From contig JBIIJN010000016.1 in assembly GCA_044233745.1 (NCBI GenBank), positions 1 to 37,188 of the forward strand: DNA of 37,188 nucleotides, in the 5' to 3' direction. Of this stretch, positions 25,184 through 33,035 are shown piece after piece; the stretch's first letter is position 1, and each line of letters begins with the position of its first letter. Source of the DNA: UBA6165 sp044233745. GTDB taxonomy: Bacteria > Bacteroidota > Bacteroidia > Flavobacteriales_D > Crocinitomicaceae. The notes under the pieces are model-generated. The model was not told the origin of the DNA. It searched no databases and worked only from the letters and a program-made list of their open reading frames with translations. The position numbers were made by a program, and so were the translations under genes.

Positions 25184-25855
25184 CTAGTTAAATTCTATCA
25201 CACCAGAATTTATCAGCAACCCGATAATCATGCTACCAATCCAAAATACCCACCCGATTACAAAGGCGTAGTATCCGTGTTTTCTAATATTGTTGGTATA
25301 TGCAAACACTTGGTTTCCATTGGGTAATGATTTTTTGTGCCAACAGAAATGATAACCAATAAGAATACCGAGGAAACCACCCAAGAATGAGCAGAAATAA
25401 GCCACAAACACCCAAAAACCCTGTTTGTCTTCTGGTTTTGCCAATTGCTCCAAACGCTGCTCTTTCAGTTTTTGTATTTGTTCTTGGTCAATGGTTCGAC
25501 CGCGGTCCGCGAGAATTTTTTGACTCGCAACAAAATCATATTTGCTCCACTTGTCAGGTTCTTCAAGAATAGTAAAGAGCTCCTCATCAGTGAAATCGAG
25601 CAAATAATAATCAGCATCTATTTCTTCTACAAACTGCTGATAATAAGCCAACTGCGCCTGATTGGCGCGATCAAAATCTTCTGGGAGCACCATTACGCGG
25701 AATTCCTTTTGTGATTCATTGTTGGCAAACGAGGGGTCGAAACGCGGCGTGGTATCTTTCACAAAACAGTCGATGCCTTTTTCGATTAAGAAATCTTTCA
25801 AAGACTCGGCTTCTTGCTGCACGTGAAACATTTGATAGGAGAGGTGAGTGTTCAT
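25184..25855 (-). CDS. DUF2007-like protein with C-terminal membrane helices
   Basis: A 223-residue protein. The first 75 residues (FHVQQEAESLKDFLIEKGI, then FRVMVLPEDFDRANQ) match the ferredoxin-like DUF2007 'putative signal transducing' pattern, in which a short domain senses an unknown ligand. A charged middle region (about 80-140) contains a likely helix rich in Lys, Gln and Glu (QIQKLKEQRLEQLAK). Two hydrophobic segments follow (FVAYFCSFLGGFLGILIGY and YAFVIGWVFWIGSMIIGLLI), so it is a membrane protein with a cytosolic head. It is 17 bp downstream of the SDR gene and closes the dapD operon. Its role there is unknown. Confidence 0.7.
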   Translation of the reverse strand: MNTHLSYQMFHVQQEAESLKDFLIEKGIDCFVKDTTPRFDPSFANNESQKEFRVMVLPEDFDRANQAQLAYYQQFVEEIDADYYLLDFTDEELFTILEEPDKWSKYDFVASQKILADRGRTIDQEQIQKLKEQRLEQLAKPEDKQGFWVFVAYFCSFLGGFLGILIGYHFCWHKKSLPNGNQVFAYTNNIRKHGYYAFVIGWVFWIGSMIIGLLINSGVIEFN

Positions 25856-25872
25856 TGTTGTTGTGTTTTGTT

Positions 25873-26670
25873 CTACCCCGTCGGCGACTGCTTTTTAATA
25901 ATCCGCCAAAACAGCCAAGGACAATAACGTTTGATATAAACCGCCCAAATTTCTTTGTTGCCGATTAAAACTTCGCGTTTTTTCTTGTCGATGGCACGGA
26001 TGATTTTTTGTGCGCACAATTCGGCCGACATGCCTGTTTCTTGGTTGTGGTCCATTTCGCCGTGTGCTTCACCTTTTTCGTTGATGGCGCTCATTGAAAT
26101 CGGCGTGTTGATTTTGCCCGGAAAGACCAAAGTGACATGAATGTTGTTTTTGGCTTCTTCCAACAAGACACTTTCGAAAAATCCTTGTAAGGCATGTTTG
26201 GCAGCCGAATAAGCCGAGCGCCAGTAAAAACCGAATTTTCCAGCAATACTTGAAATGGCTACAATGTGTCCGCTTTGCTGTTTGTGCATAACAGGCAAAA
26301 CCGCTTTGGTGAGTGCCACAGCTCCAAAATAATTCACATCCATGATTTGTCGGTCAATTTCCAATGGTGTGGCATGAGCCTCACCGCGTTGACTTACGCC
26401 GCCACTGTTGATGAGGATGTCGATTTTGCCATAATGAGAAATCACCTGAGCCACTTTTTCCGCAAAATTGGAGGCATCCATTAAATCGAGTGGCAGCACC
26501 AAGTGGTTTTCGGGATTTTTTAAGGACCGCCGCACCTCTTCTAATTTCGAAATTGATCGAGCGGATAGCACAAGCAATGCGCCTTTTTTAGCGTATGCTT
26601 TCGCGAGTTCATGACCTATCCCAGAGGAAGCGCCAGTAATCCAGATGATATTTGAATTTTTGTTTTGCAT
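25873..26670 (-). CDS. Short-chain dehydrogenase/reductase
   Basis: A 265-residue classical SDR, NAD(P)-dependent. The cofactor loop TGASSGIG is at 12-19, the structural motif reads INSGG (88-92) instead of NNAG, and the catalytic set N113, SS (141-142), Y154 and K158 (AYSAAKHAL) is complete. The tail (NKEIWAVYIKRYCPWLFWRI) is hydrophobic and basic, resembling DHRS7-type enzymes that touch membranes. I chose ATG 26670, which shares one base with the dapD stop (TGATG); a GTG one codon upstream is possible. The substrate is unknown, probably lipid-like or a ketone/alcohol. It is coupled to dapD but is not a known lysine-pathway enzyme. Confidence 0.9.
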   Translation of the reverse strand: MQNKNSNIIWITGASSGIGHELAKAYAKKGALLVLSARSISKLEEVRRSLKNPENHLVLPLDLMDASNFAEKVAQVISHYGKIDILINSGGVSQRGEAHATPLEIDRQIMDVNYFGAVALTKAVLPVMHKQQSGHIVAISSIAGKFGFYWRSAYSAAKHALQGFFESVLLEEAKNNIHVTLVFPGKINTPISMSAINEKGEAHGEMDHNQETGMSAELCAQKIIRAIDKKKREVLIGNKEIWAVYIKRYCPWLFWRIIKKQSPTG

Positions 26671-27476
26671 CACACAGCCACATTATGCTCCCGTAGCGCA
26701 TCATTCAACGAAGTTTTCAAATCGGTGCTGGCTTTGCGCTGACCGATAATCAACGCACACGGAACTTGAAAATCGCCTGCTGGGAATGATTTGGTGTAAG
26801 ACCCCGGAATCACTACGCTTCGGGCTGGGACAACTCCGCGCATTTCTTTGGGTTCTGGTCCAGTGACGTCGATGATTTTCGTGGATTTTGTCAATACCAC
26901 GTTGGCGCCCAACACGGCTTCTTTCTCTACGCGAACGCCTTCTACAACGATGCAGCGCGAACCAATAAAACAATTGTCTTCGATGATTACGGGTGCGGCT
27001 TGTAAAGGTTCTAATACGCCGCCAATGCCCACGCCACCGCTCAAATGCACGTTTTTACCAATTTGTGCGCACGAACCTACAGTTGCCCATGTGTCTACCA
27101 TGGTTCCTTCATCCACATATGCACCAATGTTGATATACGAAGGCATCATGATTACACCCGGCGCCACAAAAGCACCGTATCTGGCAACGGCATGAGGAAC
27201 AACACGAACACCCAATTCTTTGTAGTTGGTTTTCAATTTCATTTTGTCGTGGAATTCAAAAGGACCCACCTCAATGGTTTCCATTTTTCGGATGGGGAAA
27301 TACATCACCACCGCTTTTTTCACCCATTCGTTTACCTGCCAGCCGTTTTTTGTTGGCTCGGCAACGCGCAAACGGCCTTTGTCTATTTCTTCAATTACCT
27401 GCTCTATAGCAGCAATGGTTTCTGGATTGGACAATAGTGAACGGTCGTCCCAAGCTTTTTCGATGATATCACGCAT
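26670..27476 (-). CDS. dapD: Tetrahydrodipicolinate N-succinyltransferase
   Basis: A 268-residue cytoplasmic enzyme that transfers succinyl from succinyl-CoA to tetrahydrodipicolinate in the succinylase branch of lysine and diaminopimelate synthesis. The N-terminal helical domain carries the family motif NGWQVNEWVKKAV. The middle is a left-handed parallel beta-helix of hexapeptide repeats (VIMMPSYINIGAYVDEGTMV, SCAQIGKNVHLSGGVGIGG). The C-terminal part has RGVVPARSVVIPGS. Length matches the 270-280 norm. It opens an operon with the SDR gene and, 17 bp later, the DUF2007-like gene. A perfect -7 box lies 16 bp before the ATG. Confidence 0.97.
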   Translation of the reverse strand: MRDIIEKAWDDRSLLSNPETIAAIEQVIEEIDKGRLRVAEPTKNGWQVNEWVKKAVVMYFPIRKMETIEVGPFEFHDKMKLKTNYKELGVRVVPHAVARYGAFVAPGVIMMPSYINIGAYVDEGTMVDTWATVGSCAQIGKNVHLSGGVGIGGVLEPLQAAPVIIEDNCFIGSRCIVVEGVRVEKEAVLGANVVLTKSTKIIDVTGPEPKEMRGVVPARSVVIPGSYTKSFPAGDFQVPCALIIGQRKASTDLKTSLNDALREHNVAV

Positions 27477-27492
27477 AAAAATTGTTTTGCGA

Positions 27493-27500
27493 CAAAGATA
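27493..27500 (-). promoter_or_regulatory. -7 box of the dapD operon
   Basis: Reading minus, TATCTTTG matches TAnnTTTG perfectly, 16 bp before the dapD ATG. A TTTGG lies upstream but at a short spacing. Confidence 0.6.
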
Positions 27501-27549
27501 GGCATTTAGCCAAACCCATCCCCAAGCAACTTAGGGACGGAAGCTCGTT

Positions 27550-29244
27550 CTACTCCTTTTTAGCCAACACTTTTTTTACAGCAAAAAGACTGATGAAAAA
27601 CAACACAAACGGGGCGTAGAGCAAGATTGTGCTTACGGGTTCTGCGTTGAATTCAAATGGATAAACCGTAACGCCATATGCATCGCAAGTCCCATAGTCA
27701 TAATAGCTGAATGCGACTTGTATGTAGCCCAAAATGATAAGCACCCACAACGGAAACATGAAATATGATAGTGTGATGGCGATATTTCCTACCATCGGTT
27801 TGAGTCGACCTTTTAAAGCTAAGTATGCCATGACTAGGAAGAATGCGCCAAAAAGAACAATGATAAGCAAAGCAAAAGAATCACTTCGAGGAGCCAATGC
27901 GAAAAGGAGAGTTCCTAGAATGGCAAAAGCTCCTGCTACAGGAATGCTAATCACAAAAGCCAAAATGGAGCCCCACTCGAAATAGAGGAGCAGCAAAACT
28001 CCGGCCAAGGCAAGAAAACGGAAGAGATATTTCAAGAATTGGTCGTAAAAGAATGGTGCGTGGTAGGCATTATTTGCGTTTTTGATCAAGTTTTGTAAAT
28101 CGTCAAACGCTACACTTTGAGAAAAACCTCTCATTTTTTCATTCACGGTTTGTAAATCATCCACATCTCCTTCTAAATAGTATGAACCACCATTAGAAAC
28201 TTGCTTGGTTACTATTCGATGAACTATAAAATCGTTAGCGCGCAAATATTCATAGTTTTTATCTGGCTGAAGCGTGTTATATACTTCAAATTGGTCGATT
28301 AGATTTTTGAAATCATTAAGAGTTTCCAAGATTTTAGAAGGCTCATTATCTATCCAGTTGTGAATTTTTGTCAAAATTGAGTCTTTTAGGAAGTAAAATT
28401 CTTCATAATCATAATCTCCAAAAAAGCGCGTTGAGGTATATTGTATGTTATTTAAAAATTCTCCGTTTGAAAAATTCTTGACATGAAACTGATGAAAATC
28501 GGTTAGTGAGTCTAGCGTTAGCGCGTTTACAAAATAATTTCTAGAGTTGTAGCAAGTGTCTCCGTTTTTGATAGTGGTTTCAATTCTTGATTCAACCCGA
28601 TAAGCATAAAGCCCGCCATTGATGGGTTCAGCTTTGGCATTTTCTAAATGATTGTAGACATTCAAAAGCTGGTTTTTTTGATTGTAATATTCTTTGTAAT
28701 TATCGTTGGAAGACCAATAGTCAATATTCTTGTAGTTTTGAGGAAACTGGCGATTAACACAATTGTAATCAGCTGTTTGACAAATTAGAAACGGTCTTGC
28801 GTGGACATAGTTGTATTCTAAATCGAACAAAGTTTTTTTGGAAATAATTTGCTGCGTTTGCTGCGCCACTCCTCTGAAAAACGAAAAAGGCACCATAAAA
28901 TAAATCAGTGCTGGGATAAACAACAAGACAGCCAACTTATGAAAATACCAGCGTGATATGGGGTAGAAATTCTTCGCGGCATTGTTTCGGTAAAAATAGG
29001 CACCCCAAATGATGAGAATGATGATCCCACTGATAATCCAAAACAAACTGAAGGTTTCATTGAAAAACAAATTTTCAATGTTGTAGCTGTTTTTTAGCGT
29101 GAACAAATTCATACGCAGGAATCCCAAGCCATAAAAAATAATGTTCAACAACACTACAACAAGGGTAAGCTGAATGGACATACTGTGCCACAAAAGCGGT
29201 TGGTGCGTGAGGAGATAGTTGGAGAGTTTTTTATAGGTGTTCAT
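27550..29244 (-). CDS. ABC-2-like membrane protein paired with the upstream ATPase
   Basis: A 564-residue integral membrane protein. Three hydrophobic segments lie in the first 130 residues, after an N-terminal stretch (NYLLTHQPLLWHSM) like that of Bacteroidota ABC-2 permeases. A large soluble loop of about 270 residues follows (about 130-400), poor in hydrophobic runs and containing four cysteines (two in ICQTADYNCVN). Then about seven membrane segments complete the protein. It is 35 bp downstream of the ABC ATPase gene and surely its partner. A big loop between helices fits export or membrane-stress transporters, but the substrate cannot be told. Ending is KKVLAKKE. No close characterised relative recognised. 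Confidence 0.75.
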   Translation of the reverse strand: MNTYKKLSNYLLTHQPLLWHSMSIQLTLVVVLLNIIFYGLGFLRMNLFTLKNSYNIENLFFNETFSLFWIISGIIILIIWGAYFYRNNAAKNFYPISRWYFHKLAVLLFIPALIYFMVPFSFFRGVAQQTQQIISKKTLFDLEYNYVHARPFLICQTADYNCVNRQFPQNYKNIDYWSSNDNYKEYYNQKNQLLNVYNHLENAKAEPINGGLYAYRVESRIETTIKNGDTCYNSRNYFVNALTLDSLTDFHQFHVKNFSNGEFLNNIQYTSTRFFGDYDYEEFYFLKDSILTKIHNWIDNEPSKILETLNDFKNLIDQFEVYNTLQPDKNYEYLRANDFIVHRIVTKQVSNGGSYYLEGDVDDLQTVNEKMRGFSQSVAFDDLQNLIKNANNAYHAPFFYDQFLKYLFRFLALAGVLLLLYFEWGSILAFVISIPVAGAFAILGTLLFALAPRSDSFALLIIVLFGAFFLVMAYLALKGRLKPMVGNIAITLSYFMFPLWVLIILGYIQVAFSYYDYGTCDAYGVTVYPFEFNAEPVSTILLYAPFVLFFISLFAVKKVLAKKE

Positions 29245-29279
29245 AAATCTAAAGTGCTTGGTGTGGGTAATCTCTTTGT

Positions 29280-30431
29280 TTAATTGGCAACAAAAAACCG
29301 CTTGCTGCTCTCTGAAATGTTTCGGAAATAGTTCACCGGCACGTGTCCGGCAATGAGTTTTTCCAAGATGGCGTTGGCTGATATGGAGGACGAAGAAATC
29401 ACATACATGCCGCCGTTGAAGTGAATTTCAACATCAGCAATGGAGGATAAAACCGTTCTGATGACATCGCGATTGGCTGTTGTTTCCAACTCTACAACAC
29501 ATTTGGTTTCTGTGTTTTGGTTTTCATTTTCCAACAATTTTGGTGCGCCGTTTTTGAGGAACAAAACCTCATCGGCTACTTTTTCTACTTCGAATAATTG
29601 CTGCGAACTCAAAATAATTCCAATCGGATTGTAGGAACTTTTAGCCAAGCTGCGGAGGTCGTTGAGCACGATTTGTTGCGCAAAAACATCCAAATTGGCT
29701 AGGGGCTCATCGAGCAATAAAATCTCAGGTCGTCGTAAAAATGTCCGCGCCAATTCAAACCTCATTTTGTAACCCGAAGACAGTTCCGACCAATTCAAAT
29801 CGCGGAATTTGAAGAGTCCAAAACGAATCATCATCATTTCCACTAAAAGTTCGTTGTGGCGACCCATGATGCCATAATGCGTGGCACAAAAGCGCAAATT
29901 AGTTCTAATTTTACCATACCATTTTTGGGTGCGCTGCGGGATGTAAACCAGTTTCGTGCGGTGGTCGTAATCGTTTTGAAAATCGCCTTCATTATGGTAG
30001 TGCAAACTTCCTGAACCATAGGTAATTTCTTTGGCCAAAATGCGCAGCAAAGTAGTTTTTCCATTGCCGTTTTCTCCCACCAAGCCAATCAGTTGCCCCG
30101 GACGAATATTAAAAGAAACGGGACCCAATTTGAAGTTGCCACGCGCGTAGGTTTTCACCAATCCATCACAATTGAGCAAAGATTCGTTTCGCCGTTTTTC
30201 AGGCAAATTCAGTTCCTCCAAGGCATCTACTATGGCTTCGCATTTCTGCAACCAGTCTTCCGATGTGTGTTCGGGGTGCTGCTCCTTCCAATGCTCGTTG
30301 GCAATAATCCGCTCGAAAAGCGCCAAATTTTCACTATCGAGCACACAATCCAAAAGCGTGCTGTAAGCCAAATCAAAATCTTTGTGTGCAAAATGCTCTC
30401 GGATTTCTTGGGTGCGTTGCTGTAAAACCAT
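29280..30431 (-). CDS. ABC transporter ATP-binding protein with N-terminal extension
   Basis: A nucleotide-binding subunit of about 383 residues, from ATG 30431 (MVLQQRTQEIREHF). A helical domain of about 85 residues (LAYSTLLDCVLDSENLALFERI...) precedes the ABC core, which is unusual. Core motifs: Walker A GENGNGKTT (119-127), signature LSSGYKMRF (from 217), Walker B ILLLDEP (237-243) and the D-loop region PLANLD. The usual LSGGQ reads LSSGY. A C-terminal regulatory region of about 100 residues follows (VELETTANRDVIR, then GGMYVISSSSIS). With the adjacent membrane protein it forms a two-gene exporter-like operon. No clear -7 box was found upstream. Confidence 0.9.
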   Translation of the reverse strand: MVLQQRTQEIREHFAHKDFDLAYSTLLDCVLDSENLALFERIIANEHWKEQHPEHTSEDWLQKCEAIVDALEELNLPEKRRNESLLNCDGLVKTYARGNFKLGPVSFNIRPGQLIGLVGENGNGKTTLLRILAKEITYGSGSLHYHNEGDFQNDYDHRTKLVYIPQRTQKWYGKIRTNLRFCATHYGIMGRHNELLVEMMMIRFGLFKFRDLNWSELSSGYKMRFELARTFLRRPEILLLDEPLANLDVFAQQIVLNDLRSLAKSSYNPIGIILSSQQLFEVEKVADEVLFLKNGAPKLLENENQNTETKCVVELETTANRDVIRTVLSSIADVEIHFNGGMYVISSSSISANAILEKLIAGHVPVNYFRNISESSKRFFVAN

Positions 30432-30662
30432 AATCGTCTGTTTAAAAGGAACTGAAAAGTCTTTTGATAACGGTAAATGTAGGAAAGTATTGAATTTCAG
30501 AAAAATTTTAGTCAATCAATGGCAAATTGTATCTTTGAAATGTCAATACAAGTTCAGATGAAACCGCCATGCAAGTTTCACTTAACTGCCAAGCGCTCTC
30601 ATAACCTGTCCCGAAGAAGTCGGGGAGGACATTTTATTAAATAGTGGATAAATTATTTACAT
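30432..30662. promoter_or_regulatory. Divergent intergenic region, ABC ATPase / esterase
   Basis: A 231-bp spacer. The plus strand holds a perfect -7 box, TATCTTTG, at 30530-30537, 125 bp before the esterase ATG, so its leader would be over 100 nt. The leader has a small hairpin, CCCGA-AGAAG-TCGGG (30610-30624). A 28-codon frame starting at 30558 looks accidental. Confidence 0.4.
30530..30537 (+). promoter_or_regulatory. -7 box upstream of the esterase gene
   Basis: TATCTTTG matches TAnnTTTG exactly. If used, the transcript has a leader of roughly 115-120 nt with the hairpin at 30610-30624. Confidence 0.45.
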
Positions 30663-32312
30663 ATGAAAAACGAAATACAAATTAAATCAACGAATGGTTA
30701 TCTCTTGCTATTGGCATTTTTAATCATGAGTGGATTTCTCACAGCACAGCATTCTGCAGATTCCTTGAATGTGCTTTCACAAAATTTAATTAAGCATGGA
30801 AACACGCCAAAGTCAGGGAACTCCAAAGGCGTTGTTCGTGTTTTTGTTTTGGCAGGCCAGTCCAATATGCAGGGTATGGGCAAAATTTACTATGGCTCAA
30901 ACGGTGCTATTGGAGTCGTAATTACATCTTTTACACCTACTTGCGTTGGAAATCCAACATGTAACTTCACCTTCAATATGTTGGATGGTTATGGAGACGG
31001 ATGGAACGGATGGACTTATGATTTTGTTCAAGCGGGTGTTGTGATGGCAACAGAAACACTGCCCAACGGTACCGAAGGGACAGCCACAATTACGCTGCAA
31101 AGTGGCGTTCCATGTGATGTTGTTGTCAACAATGCCGGTGCATATGCAGCTGAGATTTCATGGACAGTCACGGACGCAGAAGATATGGTCGTTGCATCCA
31201 TGAACGGTCAAGAAGAGAACTACCCTTCTCCCAATACCTTGGTTGATGTTATGGAAAATGACACTGATGACGAATGGTCTATGTTGCAAACTGGAGGTCA
31301 ATGGACTGTCTTGGATGATGCCTACCTACGATTTGAAAACGGACAGGGAACGATAATCACAGACAATGTAACCATTGGCCAAGGAGCTGACCCAAGCAGA
31401 ATCGGTCCTGAGTTGATGTTTGCACACGTGATGGACCAATATTTCGAAGATCCCATCCTCATTATCAAAACAGCTTGGGGCGGCATGAGTTTGGCACAAG
31501 ATTTCCGACCGCCATCTGCTGGAGGGACCACCGGGCCGTATTATAACCAGATGTTGGATATTGTGGCAAATGTCACGGAAAATCTTGCGACACAATTCCC
31601 CGAAATTGGTCTTACGGAATTTGAGATCTCAGGATTTGCTTGGTTCCAAGGATGGAATGATGCGGCATCCGTAGATTTTCTCAACGAATATGAAAGTAAC
31701 CTATACCATTTGGTTAACGATGTTAGAATCGCCTTTGGAAACCCTTTGCTGCCTGTTGTTATTGCTAGTGCCGGACAAGGAGGATACGAAGAGCACTGGG
31801 GTTGGATGCAAGATATTCAGGACATTGTTGCAGTGGCGCAAGAAAATGTGGCTTGCAATGATTCGCTGTACGGGGGCACGGTTGGCTTTGTCAACTCGAA
31901 ACCATTCTACATGAGCGTTTCTGAATCACCTGATGATGAAGGATTCCACTACAACAACAATGCGCTTACCTTCTTGAATGTCGGGAAAAGCATGGGTGAT
32001 GAGATGATACTCGCCATCAACGACATGGCTTTTTGCTCTGGCTTCGTTTCTATACCTACAGAAAACAGTGCGTTGAATGAAATTTCTGTCTATCCCAACC
32101 CAGCTACGCATACTTTGACGGTTGACTCGTATGTGCCAGCGGGTGCGAACACTACCATCAAGCTTTATAACGTTGAAGGCAGAATCGTATTCGAAAGTCA
32201 CCAGTTAACATCAATTACCGTGATTGATGTTTCAACATTGGCTAAAGGTTTGTATATGCTTGAACATATCGTTGAGGGACATTCGGTAATGCAGCGAGTG
32301 GTGTTGGAATGA
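30663..32312 (+). CDS. Sialate O-acetylesterase-like SGNH hydrolase, T9SS cargo
   Basis: A 549-residue secreted protein (hydrophobic signal about 13-28, cleavage after LTAQ). The SGNH/SASA esterase domain starts with VLAGQSNMQG (nucleophile Ser67), then is interrupted at about 83-190 by an extra module with two cysteines and LDGYGDGWNGWTYDF. It resumes with VMENDTDDEWSML, IGPELMFAH, IIKTAWGGMSL, FAWFQGWND and the catalytic-histidine region DEGFHYNNNA (His429). The C-terminal 75 residues form a T9SS type A sorting domain (ISVYPNPATHTLTV). Family members deacetylate sialic acids or other acetylated sugars on the outside of the cell. The inserted module recalls CUB-like secreted modules of Bacteroidota. 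Substrate is not determined. Confidence 0.88.
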   Translation: MKNEIQIKSTNGYLLLLAFLIMSGFLTAQHSADSLNVLSQNLIKHGNTPKSGNSKGVVRVFVLAGQSNMQGMGKIYYGSNGAIGVVITSFTPTCVGNPTCNFTFNMLDGYGDGWNGWTYDFVQAGVVMATETLPNGTEGTATITLQSGVPCDVVVNNAGAYAAEISWTVTDAEDMVVASMNGQEENYPSPNTLVDVMENDTDDEWSMLQTGGQWTVLDDAYLRFENGQGTIITDNVTIGQGADPSRIGPELMFAHVMDQYFEDPILIIKTAWGGMSLAQDFRPPSAGGTTGPYYNQMLDIVANVTENLATQFPEIGLTEFEISGFAWFQGWNDAASVDFLNEYESNLYHLVNDVRIAFGNPLLPVVIASAGQGGYEEHWGWMQDIQDIVAVAQENVACNDSLYGGTVGFVNSKPFYMSVSESPDDEGFHYNNNALTFLNVGKSMGDEMILAINDMAFCSGFVSIPTENSALNEISVYPNPATHTLTVDSYVPAGANTTIKLYNVEGRIVFESHQLTSITVIDVSTLAKGLYMLEHIVEGHSVMQRVVLE

Positions 32313-32612
32313 TGCCGCTATAAGAACCCAAAGTCTTCCGAAAAACGCTGAATTGAATTGTTTTTCAATCCAGGCTGCTTCTTAGCTATTTTCTAAAACA
32401 GTTTACAGACGCCCAAAATTGAGTTAAACACGAGTATTATGACTGGAAAACATCGCTTTTTTAAGAAAAAGGCTGTTGAATCAACGCAAAAGTGTGAAAA
32501 TCGCTTGAATGATGCATGCGCGAAAGGATAGCGACCGATTTCAATGAGTACAGACAACGGCACCTTTGTTGTGCTTTTAAAACATGAAACGAGATGAAAA
32601 AAACACAAAACG
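32313..32612. other. 300-bp gap without a clear gene
   Basis: Between the esterase stop and the lipoprotein ATG. A 30-codon frame at 32439-32531 (starts MTGKHRFFKKKAVES, basic) is in good phase but has no support. The stretch GCGCGAAAGGATAGCGACC (32518-32536) stands out from the AT-rich surroundings. CACCTTTG at 32561-32568 is one base off a -7 box and suits the downstream gene. I cannot assign an RNA gene. Confidence 0.35.
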
Positions 32613-32948
32613 ATGAGAAATAGCGTATTATTTATAGTTTTTTTGAGCGTTTTACTGCTCTTTTCTTGCTCCAAGGAAAATTTCCCTCGGGTTGAATACA
32701 AAGTAACATCGAGTTCATCGGCCAATGTTTCGTATACCATGGTATCTGCCACAGTGAACACAGAAACCGTTTCAGGTTCTTGTAGCAAATCGTTCAGACA
32801 CAGCCAAGGCGCCAACGTATTTTTGCGCGCTACCCACACAGGATTTGGCTCCACAACCATTTCCATTTATGTCAACAAAGAACTGATGTGGACGCAATCT
32901 TCTAACATTCCAGGAGAAACGATACAGATTTTGGAGGTGGTGCCTTAG
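32613..32948 (+). CDS. Small hypothetical lipoprotein
   Basis: A 111-residue lipoprotein: signal MRNSVLFIVFLSVLLLFSCSK with Cys19 as the lipid site. The mature part is rich in Ser and Thr with alternating beta-like strands (VEYKVTSSSSANVSYTM, TTISIYVNKELMW) and has a second cysteine (SGSCSKSF). It could be a small beta-sandwich facing the periplasm. No family recognised. It precedes the helicase-like gene by 87 bp; that gene has its own promoter, so no functional link is claimed. Confidence 0.65.
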   Translation: MRNSVLFIVFLSVLLLFSCSKENFPRVEYKVTSSSSANVSYTMVSATVNTETVSGSCSKSFRHSQGANVFLRATHTGFGSTTISIYVNKELMWTQSSNIPGETIQILEVVP

Positions 32949-33023
32949 CGTTCTGTGTTTTAATCTCAGGCGCTCCCAGCGTAATTCTTCCTTCTCAATT
33001 CACAATTCCTCCTTCCTATTCCC

Positions 33024-33031
33024 TACCTTTG
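33024..33031 (+). promoter_or_regulatory. -7 box directly before the helicase-like gene
   Basis: TACCTTTG is a perfect TAnnTTTG match and ends 4 bp before the ATG at 33036. Transcription would then start at or near the start codon, so the mRNA is probably leaderless, unless translation begins farther in. Confidence 0.5.
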
Positions 33032-33035
33032 CACC

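Noticed and set aside
25058..25327. Plus-strand frame of 89 codons with a textbook AAGGAGG seven bases before an internal ATG at 25171
   Set aside because: It runs antisense into the DUF2007-like gene and the RlmD-like promoter, has no recognisable protein features, and strong Shine-Dalgarno sites are not the norm in this phylum. The match is probably chance.
30558..30644. 28-codon frame in the esterase leader
   Set aside because: No Shine-Dalgarno, no similarity recognised, and it contains the hairpin at 30610-30624, which better explains the sequence.
2044..32312. A single glycoprotein-degrading operon made of the PNGase-like, aminopeptidase and esterase genes
   Set aside because: The genes are far apart, on different strands and with separate promoters, and no SusC/SusD pair or other glycan genes are present, so this is not a utilisation locus.
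32584..32616. Ten-codon frame (MKRDEKNTKR) whose stop overlaps the lipoprotein ATG as ATGA
   Set aside because: Looks like a coupled leader peptide, but such overlaps arise easily in A-rich DNA, and nothing supports translation.
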